DNA from: Nitrospirota bacterium
GTDB taxonomy: Bacteria; Nitrospirota; Nitrospiria; Nitrospirales; NS-4
Assembly: GCA_005877565.1 (NCBI GenBank)
Contig: VBOK01000160.1
Span: forward strand, 1 to 6,074
Length of the DNA: 6,074 nt
Direction of reading: 5' to 3'
Part shown: in pieces, positions 1-5,943 of the stretch
How positions within the stretch are numbered: the first letter of the stretch is position 1
Layout of the letters: each line of letters starts with the position of its first letter
Program-made: the position numbers and the translations under genes
Notes under the pieces: generated by a model
Told to the model about the DNA's origin: nothing
Database searches by the model: none
What the model saw: only the letters and a program-made list of their open reading frames with translations

Positions 1-1
1 C

Positions 2-538
2 ATCCTGTTCGTCTGCGGGGGCGCCTTCGTCGGGCTGGAAGCCATCGTCGAGCAGCGCCTCAACCAGAGGATGATCGGCTTCGGCGCCGAGGTCAAGGGC
101 AAACACGAGCGGCGCATGAGCCACCTGCTGGCGCAGGTGCAGCCGGAAGACCTGCTCAAGTACGGGCTGATCCCCGAGTTCGTGGGACGGCTGCCGGTCG
201 CCGCCACGCTGACGGAGCTCGACGAGAAGTCGCTCATCCGCATCCTGACGGAGCCGAAGAACGCGCTCCTCAAGCAGTACGAGAAGCTCCTGGCCTTCGA
301 GAAGGTGAAGCTGAAGTTCACGGAGAGCGCCATCGTCGCGGTGGCGAACAAAGCGTTCAAGCAGAAGACCGGCGCGCGAGGCCTGCGCTCCATCCTCGAA
401 GAGGTGATGCTCGACGTGATGTACGAGATCCCCTCCCAGCGCGAGATCCGCGAGTGCGTGGTCACGGAGGACGTGATCGAGGGCAAGACCTCGCCGCTGC
501 TCATCAAAGACCACGAAAAAGGAGTCAAGTCAGCTTAG
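2..538 (+). CDS. clpX: ATP-dependent Clp protease ATP-binding subunit ClpX, C-terminal part (5' end outside window)
   Basis: ClpX is the AAA+ unfoldase that feeds substrates to the ClpP peptidase in the cytoplasm. The reading frame is open from the window edge, so the N-terminal zinc-binding domain, Walker A/B and GYVG pore loop lie outside. The visible 178 residues begin with ILFVCGGAF, typical of ClpX just after Walker B. They contain the ClpP-docking IGF loop (IGFGAEV, visible residues 25-31), the GLIPEFVGRLP block with its arginine finger (visible R63, equivalent to E. coli R307) and the sensor-2 block GARGLRS (visible R126). The match to E. coli ClpX continues to the LLI near the C-terminus. 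The IGF loop implies a ClpP partner, which is not in the window. mtgA follows after one base, so the two are probably co-transcribed. The identification is firm; only the partial extent limits it. Confidence 0.97.
   Translation: MLFVCGGAFVGLEAIVEQRLNQRMIGFGAEVKGKHERRMSHLLAQVQPEDLLKYGLIPEFVGRLPVAATLTELDEKSLIRILTEPKNALLKQYEKLLAFEKVKLKFTESAIVAVANKAFKQKTGARGLRSILEEVMLDVMYEIPSQREIRECVVTEDVIEGKTSPLLIKDHEKGVKSA
521..524 (+). promoter_or_regulatory. Possible ribosome binding site (GGAG) for mtgA inside the clpX 3' end
   Basis: GGAG follows a run of five A within the last clpX codons. It is 15 bases from the proposed TTG start of mtgA, longer than the usual 5-10. It is the only Shine-Dalgarno-like motif near that start. 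The distance makes it a weak site, or translation may depend on coupling with clpX termination. Confidence 0.35.
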
Positions 539-539
539 C

Positions 540-1277
540 TTGGCCTCACCTCCCACGCGCCTCGTCCGCTACACGCTCTCCCTGCTTCTCGTCCCGGTTC
601 TGGCTGCCGCTGGTCTCATGTCGTACGGGTTCGTCACACTGCCGGACGTCGCACGTCTCGCCGGGGTGAATCCGAGCACCACCGTGCTGATCGAGACGCG
701 GCGGGCCGAGGCCGCCGAGAAGGGCCGGCCCTTCTCGCTGGCCTGGACCTGGGTGCCGCTGGCGCGCATCTCGCCCCATCTGCAAAAGGCGGTCATCGTG
801 TCTGAAGACGCGTCGTTCTACGAGCACCATGGGTTTGATTGGGAAGGCCTCCAAGAGGCACTCACACGCAACTGGGAGCAGGGCAAGCTGAGCCGGGGTG
901 GCAGCACGATCACGCAGCAACTCGCGAAGAACCTCTATCTCTCCTCCGAGAAGAATCTCCTGCGGAAAGCCCATGAGGCGCTGATCGCGTGGGAGATCGA
1001 GCGGCGTCTTCCCAAGCAACGCATCCTGGAACTCTATTTGAACGTAGCGGAATGGGGCCACGGGGTCTTCGGCGCCGAGGCGGCGGCGCGCCATCACTTT
1101 GAGAAGTCGGCTGCCGAACTGACGGAGGAAGAGGCGGCCTTGCTCGCCGCGATGCTCCCCTCGCCACGGCGGAACGATCCCATGCAGTACACCCCCTACC
1201 TTGCCAGGCGCCAGGAGGAGATCCTGTACTGGATGCACCGCGAGAATGGGGGCCAGCAGCCTACCGCAGAGCCTTGA
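540..1277 (+). CDS. mtgA: Monofunctional biosynthetic peptidoglycan transglycosylase (GT51)
   Basis: MtgA polymerises lipid II into glycan strands on the outer face of the inner membrane, without a transpeptidase domain. The 245-residue length is normal for the family. Residues about 11-31 form one N-terminal membrane anchor, followed by a GT51 domain. Its motifs appear in order: EDASFYEHHGFD (89-100, catalytic Glu89), GGSTITQQLAKN (120-131), RKAHEA (142-147), RILELYLNVAEWGHGVFG (161-178) and the C-terminal EEAALLAAMLPSP block. No penicillin-binding domain follows, which separates it from bifunctional PBPs. The start is a TTG one base after the clpX stop. The next in-frame ATG (618) would remove most of the membrane anchor, so I prefer TTG. 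The gene is in line with clpX and converges with the IDO-family gene 14 bases downstream. Confidence 0.93.
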   Translation: MASPPTRLVRYTLSLLLVPVLAAAGLMSYGFVTLPDVARLAGVNPSTTVLIETRRAEAAEKGRPFSLAWTWVPLARISPHLQKAVIVSEDASFYEHHGFDWEGLQEALTRNWEQGKLSRGGSTITQQLAKNLYLSSEKNLLRKAHEALIAWEIERRLPKQRILELYLNVAEWGHGVFGAEAAARHHFEKSAAELTEEEAALLAAMLPSPRRNDPMQYTPYLARRQEEILYWMHRENGGQQPTAEP

Positions 1278-1291
1278 TCTTCCTCGCCACG

Positions 1292-2479
1292 CTACTCGTG
1301 CAGGAACCGCTCTGTCTCTTCGAGGTGTTTTTTGAGGTACGCCATGAACGGCGTCCCGCCGGTTCCCACGCCGGTCGGGTTGCTGGCACTCCGCTGATGC
1401 TGCTGGTGGATGTAGCGGTCGGCATAGTCCAAGTGCGTCTCCCGGAAACGGGCCAGCAGGCGGACACAGTCGCGGAAGGCCTCCCAGAGTTTCGGATGGC
1501 GCTCCCGGCGGTCCCGCACGTATCCATAGAGCAGCGCCCTCCCTGACGCGTCTCTCAAGCGCTCCACAGCTTCAATAAACGCGCGGTGTTTCGGCGGCAT
1601 GTACTCGCGCATCTCCGCGAGGTACTGGCGCAGCGGGTCTTCGGCGTGGGGCACCCCGAACGCGGCGTCCAGGGCAGGAATGATGGAGCTTTGCGCCCCG
1701 GTCTCGCCGCGGAAGTGCTGCGCGGCGCCTTGGAAGTCTTCTACACCTTCGTACAGGACGCCGCGCGGGAGGGCCTGGTTGTCCTTCCATCCGTGAATGT
1801 ACGGTCGCACGCGGTTGTAATAGATGTACGGATCGCACCGTTCCGGCATCCGGAGCAGCGTGTGAAGCATCTGCTCTTGGGCCGAGGCGACGGTGTGCAG
1901 GCACAGCATGACTTCGTCCGAGTTGTCGTCGGGTGCCGCTCTGAGCGCCTGGGCGACCCCGGCGAACGCTTTCCCGGCCTTGGCCTCGATGTCCACATGG
2001 ACCAGCACGAACCACTCTTCGTCCAACCCGCCGAAGAAGTTTTGCAGCAGGGTGATGTTGTCGAGCTCGATCGGCCTGGTCTGGTCAAGCCGTCGCCAGT
2101 TGTCCAGCGCGTAGGAGGCGTAAGACAACACGGGCGGCCGGCCAAGCTTTTTCATGACGTGATACCAGGGAACAGCGAGGTTTGCAGGGATCCGGTCAGC
2201 CGGCCGGTGGGGGTCTTCCCAGACGTACCCATGGCCGGCGAACGACAGGATGCGGGCGGCGCAGCGGAGTTCGTCTAGCCCCCTGTTTCCAAGACCGTTG
2301 CTCCAACTCTCCCGAAGGGCGTCGACGTACGTGCGGAGTTGTCGGGCGGCCAGAAGCTTCGGGAGCGCCTGGGCGAGGTCATTCAGAAACGCAGGCCAGC
2401 GGTGTGGGAGCGTCGCCAGGGGGTCGTGGCGTGGCAGGAAGCCACGCTCTGGTGAGATATCGAAAGAAGTGAGATCCAT
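1292..2479 (-). CDS. Indoleamine 2,3-dioxygenase (IDO) family haem protein
   Basis: IDO-family enzymes use haem and O2 to open the indole ring of tryptophan, giving N-formylkynurenine. This 395-residue protein matches the family along its length. It has an N-terminal FDISPERGFLP, then LGRPPVLSYASYALDNW (112-128), an EEWF block (154-157), the RPYIHGWK block (225-232), VLYEGV, GAQSS (261-265), an EYMPPKHRAF block (292-301) and GTGGTPFMAYLK (372-383). The proximal haem ligand should be His349 (RETHLDYADRYI), equivalent to human IDO1 His346. Arg225 matches IDO1 Arg231. Ser167 of IDO1 is replaced by His161, and Phe226/227 by Tyr220/221. The frame opens further upstream into dinB, but ATG 2479 is preferred because it lies just before the family N-terminus; GTG 2494 is an alternative. 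No other kynurenine gene is nearby, so the natural substrate is uncertain. Confidence 0.92.
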   Translation of the reverse strand: MDLTSFDISPERGFLPRHDPLATLPHRWPAFLNDLAQALPKLLAARQLRTYVDALRESWSNGLGNRGLDELRCAARILSFAGHGYVWEDPHRPADRIPANLAVPWYHVMKKLGRPPVLSYASYALDNWRRLDQTRPIELDNITLLQNFFGGLDEEWFVLVHVDIEAKAGKAFAGVAQALRAAPDDNSDEVMLCLHTVASAQEQMLHTLLRMPERCDPYIYYNRVRPYIHGWKDNQALPRGVLYEGVEDFQGAAQHFRGETGAQSSIIPALDAAFGVPHAEDPLRQYLAEMREYMPPKHRAFIEAVERLRDASGRALLYGYVRDRRERHPKLWEAFRDCVRLLARFRETHLDYADRYIHQQHQRSASNPTGVGTGGTPFMAYLKKHLEETERFLHE

Positions 2480-2511
2480 ATTCCAGTCTAGCACAGCGCA
2501 CGTGCCGCAGC

Positions 2512-3585
2512 TCACTGGAGCTTCTCGACCCGGACGCCAATGAGCCGGATGGGCTTCCGTTTTGGATTTTCCCGCCGGTCCAGGAATGGCAACAGGAGCT
2601 TCCATGTTTCAAGTTCCAGGGCCGCCACGGAATCAGCCGGCTGCGGGAGCGTGTGGGTGCGCGTGTGAGTTTCGAAGTCGGCGAACCGCGCCTTCACGAC
2701 GACCGTGCGGAACTGCCGGAAGCCCTCCGCTGAGAGCCGTTGCATGACCTCTTGGCACAGATCCTTGAGGCGATCGCCGATGAAGATCGCGTCGAGGGTG
2801 TCCTGATCGAAGGTTTCCTCCTCGCCGATTGACTTTGGCTCATAGTTCTCTTGAATCGGCGTGTCGTCTTGACCTCGGATCATCTCGTAGAATTCCGCAC
2901 CGCGCTTGCCGAACCATTCCTGTAATTCCTCCCGCGAGAAGCGCTTCAGGTCCCGCACGAGCCGGACCCCCTGTTTCGCCAGCTCCGCTTCGGTCTTGGG
3001 GCCGATGCCGGGGATCTTGCGGACAGGCAACGGCTCGAGGAACGCTTCGGCCTCTTGCTCGCGGACGACGGTGAGCCCGTCCGGCTTCTTCTCATTCGAG
3101 GCGATCTTCGCGATCAGCTTGTTGGGCCCGATCCCGACCGACGCGGTCAACCGCTCGCGGTCGCGGATCGCCTGCTTAATGTCCCGGCAGACCGCTTCCG
3201 TCTTCTCGTACGAGCCGGCAAAGCTCAGGTCTGCATAGGCTTCGTCGATCCCCGCTTCCTCCACCACCGGGGCAAAGCCCCGGATGATCGCCATCACGCG
3301 TTGAGAAACCTCGGCGTACTTCTTCATGTCCACGCTCAGGAACAGGACGGGCGGCTTGCCCTGGCGCCGGGCGGCCTCCGAAAGCCGCCAAGCCGTGGAG
3401 ATCGGCATGGCGGAATGGATCCCGTACTCGCGGGCCTTGTAGTTCGCGGTGGAGACGACGCCACGCCCCTTGCCGCCTTCTGGATCGGCCCCGACAGCGA
3501 GCGGCAGCCCGCCAAAGCGCGGCGTGTCCCGCTCCTCCACGGCTGCGAAGAACGCGTCCATGTCAATGTGCGCGACGATACGCAT
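2512..3585 (-). CDS. dinB: DNA polymerase IV (Y-family translesion polymerase)
   Basis: Pol IV is an error-prone polymerase that bypasses DNA lesions. The 357-residue protein starts MRIVAHIDMDAFFAAVEE, with metal-binding Asp8 and steric-gate Phe13. The second catalytic pair is Asp114-Glu115 (EEAGIDEAYADLS). SVGIGPNKLIAKIAS (149-163) and the helix-hairpin-helix KIPGIGPKT (190-198) follow, then the little-finger domain (about 240-357). The protein ends at IRLIGVRVEKLQ and has no QL-x-L-F-like clamp-binding tail, unlike E. coli DinB. Translating past the stop does not restore one. ATG 3585 is preferred because MRIVAHIDMDAFF is the standard N-terminus. ATG 3600 would add five residues. The open frame beyond that overlaps the HAD gene and is not convincing. 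It lies 169 bases after the HAD gene and 32 bases before the IDO gene. Confidence 0.95.
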   Translation of the reverse strand: MRIVAHIDMDAFFAAVEERDTPRFGGLPLAVGADPEGGKGRGVVSTANYKAREYGIHSAMPISTAWRLSEAARRQGKPPVLFLSVDMKKYAEVSQRVMAIIRGFAPVVEEAGIDEAYADLSFAGSYEKTEAVCRDIKQAIRDRERLTASVGIGPNKLIAKIASNEKKPDGLTVVREQEAEAFLEPLPVRKIPGIGPKTEAELAKQGVRLVRDLKRFSREELQEWFGKRGAEFYEMIRGQDDTPIQENYEPKSIGEEETFDQDTLDAIFIGDRLKDLCQEVMQRLSAEGFRQFRTVVVKARFADFETHTRTHTLPQPADSVAALELETWKLLLPFLDRRENPKRKPIRLIGVRVEKLQ

Positions 3586-3598
3586 GGATCGTCCAATC

Positions 3599-3604
3599 AT
3601 TGTA
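3599..3604 (-). promoter_or_regulatory. Candidate -10 element (TACAAT) for dinB
   Basis: Read on the minus strand, TACAAT matches the sigma-70 -10 consensus at five of six bases and lies 13 bases before ATG 3585. No good -35 hexamer sits 16-18 bases upstream; the best choices match about two of six positions. If used, the transcript would start within the short stretch before the ATG and give a very short leader. This would also rule out the ATG at 3600 as the start. Confidence 0.25.
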
Positions 3605-3617
3605 CAGCGGGTCCTGT
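3604..3617. repeat. Inverted repeat ACAG-N6-CTGT, copy 1, next to the dinB -10
   Basis: The plus strand reads ACAG, six bases, CTGT, a perfect 4+4 palindrome preceded by T (TACAG). It abuts the TACAAT hexamer and would lie in the promoter spacer, a normal position for a repressor operator. It resembles copy 2 in the same gap. The arms are in the opposite order from the Proteobacterial LexA box, so a link to SOS control is only a guess. Confidence 0.35.
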
Positions 3618-3662
3618 CGGCAAGCAGCCCAGCCGAGTTGCGCGTTTCGGCGTCGAGGCCCC

Positions 3663-3676
3663 ACAGACTCGCCTGT
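3663..3676. repeat. Inverted repeat ACAG-N6-CTGT, copy 2
   Basis: This is a second perfect 4+4 palindrome with the same six-base spacing, centred 59 bases from copy 1. Read on the minus strand it is also preceded by T (TACAG), so the two copies face each other and agree at about 10 of 15 positions. It may be a second operator for the same regulator. Confidence 0.3.
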
Positions 3677-3754
3677 ACGCGCTGCGCTCGATCTAGGCGC
3701 CCAGCTTGCCGCCACCCGCTTTCGCAAGTTAAGGCGGACCAGAGGAGCGATGTC

Positions 3755-4306
3755 TTACAGGAGGTGATCCAAGATCTCGTCCCACGTCTCGACGCGAAGG
3801 ACGTTGGGATGGGCGAGCGGCGCGGCATTCCAAGGTCGCGTGAGCAAATAGACGGTGGCACCGGTCTCGGCGATCAGGTGGGCGTGCTCGTGCCGGTCTT
3901 CGATGAAGGCGTGGTAGGGGATGCCGAGTGCGTGCTTGTCGTCGTTGAAATGGAGCTGATCGTAGGGCAGGCCTTTGGCACGGAGCCAGTATTCAGTGCC
4001 AGCCTTGGACTCCGGGTTGCGGCTGGTGACCAAAGCAATCTCATAACATCGCGCCAGGCGGACGAGCGCGGCCTTGGCGCCGGGCACGACCCTCAGCGTC
4101 CGGCAGACTTCCGTGTTGAAAAGCTGGAAGACCCTGACCAGTTGCTCCTCGGTGACGCCGTAGGTCATGTAGTCGTACCGGGTCATCTGATGCTCGTCCA
4201 GCATGATCCCGTACAGCTCGCGGAACATGGCCCGCAGGCAAGCGTCGGATTGGGCCAGCACGTTGTCAATGTCCACGCCCAGAATCGGTCTTGCGCGTCT
4301 TCTCAT
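3755..4306 (-). CDS. HAD-superfamily phosphohydrolase, NT5C/YqfW-like nucleotidase family
   Basis: HAD hydrolases remove phosphate through an aspartyl-phosphate intermediate. This 183-residue protein has motif I GVDIDNVLAQSD (Asp12 nucleophile, Asp14 acid/base), motif II LVTSRN (Thr94/Ser95), a likely motif III Lys at 124 and motif IV FIEDR (Glu136-Asp137). The C-terminal pattern (YLLTRPWN, then HPNVLRVETWDEI) resembles the NT5C-like group that includes YqfW and cytosolic 5'(3')-deoxyribonucleotidases. A nucleotide or other small phosphate ester is therefore plausible, but the substrate cannot be read from sequence. It appears cytoplasmic, with no signal peptide. Its ATG overlaps the TGA of the HEAT-repeat gene (ATGA), indicating translational coupling. 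A good GGAGG lies nine bases before the start. Its last codons match the 3' tail of 16S rRNA. Confidence 0.82.
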   Translation of the reverse strand: MRRRARPILGVDIDNVLAQSDACLRAMFRELYGIMLDEHQMTRYDYMTYGVTEEQLVRVFQLFNTEVCRTLRVVPGAKAALVRLARCYEIALVTSRNPESKAGTEYWLRAKGLPYDQLHFNDDKHALGIPYHAFIEDRHEHAHLIAETGATVYLLTRPWNAAPLAHPNVLRVETWDEILDHLL

Positions 4307-5094
4307 GCGTGGCCGCCTCCAGCCAACTCCTTTAACGCCGCATTCGCGAGACGCCGGACATCTGCGTTGGCGTCCTTGAGCGCGGCGGTGAGCGCGGGTC
4401 TGGCGGCCACGCCACCGAACTTGCCCAGCCGGAACGCGGCCTCGATGCGCACGCCCGGATCGGGATCTTTGGTCAGCACCCTGCTGAGCGGGGCGACTGT
4501 CTCCTGGTCGGCGATCTCACCCAGCGCGGCCACGGCCCACCGGCGGACCTGAGCGTCCCGGTCAGCCAGCAGCTTGGTCAGGACCGGAACAGCCGTCCGC
4601 GCTTCCATGCCGCCTAACGAGGCGGCGGCGAGGCGTTTCGCATCGGCCGGGATCGCTGGCTCTTGCAGCCGCTCGAGCAACAGCTCGATGCCGACTTGTG
4701 TGTCGCCCGTGAGCCCGAGCGCCATCGCCGCCGCTTCGCGCACTCCGGGGTCCGGGTCGAACAGCAGCGACGCGAGGGGCGAGCGGTCCGGCCCCACGGC
4801 GTCTTCGCCGATCATGCCCAGCGCCCATGCGGCGTAACGGCGCACGCCGGCATCCGGATCGCGCAGGGCTTCCACGAGGGCCGGCACCGCTTCCTTGCGC
4901 GCGATCTTGCCGAGGGACTGCGCGGCGGTGCGCCGCTGCTCTGGGTTCGGGTCTTTCAACACCGCCAGGAGGCGTGGCACCGCCTGCTCCGGCGCGAGGT
5001 TGGCATAGTCCCTGGACACCACGCAGCCGGCGAGGCTCAGACTGATCAGGAGGAGCGCCTGGAAGAGACAGAAGGCGCGAGCGGGTATCGGCAT
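4303..5094 (-). CDS. HEAT-repeat lipoprotein
   Basis: This 263-residue protein begins with a lipoprotein signal: a basic residue at 6, a hydrophobic stretch at about 8-20 and the lipobox LAGC with Cys24. The residue after Cys is Val, not Asp, so in a Gram-negative cell it would be expected in the outer membrane, facing the periplasm. The rest is about seven HEAT-like (PBS-lyase type) repeats starting near residues 48, 79, 113, 147, 178, 210 and 241. Most follow a DPDPGVR...AAxALG pattern at 31-34 residue spacing, and the copy near 147 is degenerate. Such repeats form a curved helical scaffold for protein binding; no catalytic residues are evident. The ATG directly follows the TAA of the tatA-like gene, and no strong ribosome binding site is visible, so translation probably couples to it. 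The partner protein is unknown. Confidence 0.88.
   Translation of the reverse strand: MPIPARAFCLFQALLLISLSLAGCVVSRDYANLAPEQAVPRLLAVLKDPNPEQRRTAAQSLGKIARKEAVPALVEALRDPDAGVRRYAAWALGMIGEDAVGPDRSPLASLLFDPDPGVREAAAMALGLTGDTQVGIELLLERLQEPAIPADAKRLAAASLGGMEARTAVPVLTKLLADRDAQVRRWAVAALGEIADQETVAPLSRVLTKDPDPGVRIEAAFRLGKFGGVAARPALTAALKDANADVRRLANAALKELAGGGHA
4316..4320 (-). promoter_or_regulatory. Ribosome binding site (GGAGG) for the HAD gene
   Basis: On the minus strand GGAGG lies nine bases before ATG 4306, inside the last codons of the HEAT-repeat gene. It fixes the HAD start at the ATGA overlap and is the strongest Shine-Dalgarno motif among the genes here. Confidence 0.75.
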
Positions 5095-5937
5095 TTATTT
5101 CGGCGGTTCTTCGACCTTGGGGGTTTCTTTGACGGAGTCGATCGAGGACTGGATCTCTTTCTGGGCGGCTTCCACTTCCGCCTTGATCGTGTGCATGGAC
5201 GGATCGATAGCGCGGCGCACGTCATTGGCGGCCTCGCGGAAGGTGCGCAGCGCGTCGCCGATGCCCGAGCCAAGCTTTTCCAGATCTTGCGGGTTTGGAG
5301 CCTTGCTGGCCGGCGCTGCCGGCGGCGTTTGCATGCCGGCCGCTTCCAATGCCTGGCGATCCATCGCGGGAACGTTCGCTTCCGACTGCTGTGTTGGCTG
5401 CTTGGCCTTCATGGCGGCCTGCTGGGCCATGACGCGGTCGACGGCGGCCTTGTTCACGACGGCTTTGAAGCCGGCCGGCTGCACCGGGGCCGCAGGAGCC
5501 GCGCCCGGTGTTCCGGGGCTGGGCGTTCCGGCCGGAGGCGGCGGCGCGACAGGAGGTGGCGTGACCGGTTTCCAGGCTTGCTGGGCGGCCATGTAGGCAG
5601 TCGTCCCTGGTGTTGCGGCCGGCCCCATCTGTGGTGGAGCGGGCGGCGGTGCCGCTGGCGCCGTCCGCGCGGTGGGCGTGGTCGGTTGCGGGGCGGGCTG
5701 GCCGGACGGCTGCGGCGGCGGCACGGGCTGGGGCCCGCCGGAGACGACCTGCGCGTCCACCGCCTGCGCCTGCTCCGGCGCTTGGGGCGTCGGCTCGACC
5801 TCGCGCATCTCCTTCTTGAAGCCCTTGAGGGCTTTGCCCACACCTTCGCCGATCTTCGGCAGTTTGCCCGCTCCGAAGACGATCAGGACGATCGCCAGGA
5901 TCAGGATCAGCTCTGTCACGCCCATGGTGCCGAACAT
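5095..5937 (-). CDS. tatA: TatA-like twin-arginine translocase subunit with Pro/Ala-rich linker and second amphipathic helix
   Basis: TatA/TatB proteins work with TatC to export folded proteins across the inner membrane. Residues 1-46 are a clear TatA N-terminus: a short periplasmic MFGTMGVTE, a transmembrane helix (about 10-21), the FGAGKLP hinge and the amphipathic helix KIGEGVGKALKGFKKEMRE. The FG at the hinge favours TatA over TatB. Residues about 49-155 are a low-complexity Pro/Ala/Gln linker. The C-terminal region (about 217-270) is helical and opens with KLGSGIGDALRTF (221-233), which repeats the amphipathic-helix pattern without a transmembrane segment; the following REAANDVRRAID resembles TatB helices. 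At 280 residues it is about three times the usual TatA length. It heads the minus-strand series, and no tatC is in the window. The exact TatA or TatB role is uncertain; the family is not. Confidence 0.9.
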   Translation of the reverse strand: MFGTMGVTELILILAIVLIVFGAGKLPKIGEGVGKALKGFKKEMREVEPTPQAPEQAQAVDAQVVSGGPQPVPPPQPSGQPAPQPTTPTARTAPAAPPPAPPQMGPAATPGTTAYMAAQQAWKPVTPPPVAPPPPAGTPSPGTPGAAPAAPVQPAGFKAVVNKAAVDRVMAQQAAMKAKQPTQQSEANVPAMDRQALEAAGMQTPPAAPASKAPNPQDLEKLGSGIGDALRTFREAANDVRRAIDPSMHTIKAEVEAAQKEIQSSIDSVKETPKVEEPPK

Positions 5938-5943
5938 ACAAGT

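Larger units (their letters stand above)
3586..3754 (-). other. Intergenic region between the HAD gene and dinB
   Basis: This is the only sizeable gap within the minus-strand gene series. It holds two ACAG-N6-CTGT inverted repeats and a TACAAT hexamer close to the dinB start, listed separately. I see no tRNA, no canonical LexA box (CTGT-N8-ACAG) and no T-tailed hairpin after the HAD stop. It probably contains a dinB promoter. Confidence 0.5.

Noticed and set aside
1278..1291. Bidirectional terminator between the convergent mtgA and IDO-family genes
   Set aside because: The 14-base gap has no inverted repeat and no T-run.
1586..2278. A 230-codon plus-strand open frame opposite the IDO-family gene
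   Set aside because: The opposite strand matches the IDO family throughout, and this frame shows no domain.
2480..2605. N-terminal extension of the IDO-family protein by 42 residues
   Set aside because: The extension overlaps the end of dinB and precedes the family N-terminus (FDISPERGFLP), which starts five residues after ATG 2479.
3586..3754. Canonical LexA box (CTGT-N8-ACAG) or Gram-positive SOS box upstream of dinB
   Set aside because: Neither pattern occurs. Only the opposite-order ACAG-N6-CTGT palindromes are present and they are reported separately.
3759..3770. A perfect Shine-Dalgarno-like AGGAGGTGATCC on the plus strand
   Set aside because: No ATG, GTG or TTG lies at a suitable distance downstream, and the plus strand has no credible gene there.
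3586..3861. N-terminal extension of DinB by up to 92 residues
   Set aside because: Pol IV normally starts at MRxxxHIDMDAFF. The extension runs antisense-like through the intergenic gap and into the end of the HAD gene in another frame.
3449..4552. A 367-codon plus-strand open frame across dinB, the gap and the HAD gene
   Set aside because: It is antisense to three real features, has no family resemblance and a composition typical of shadow frames.
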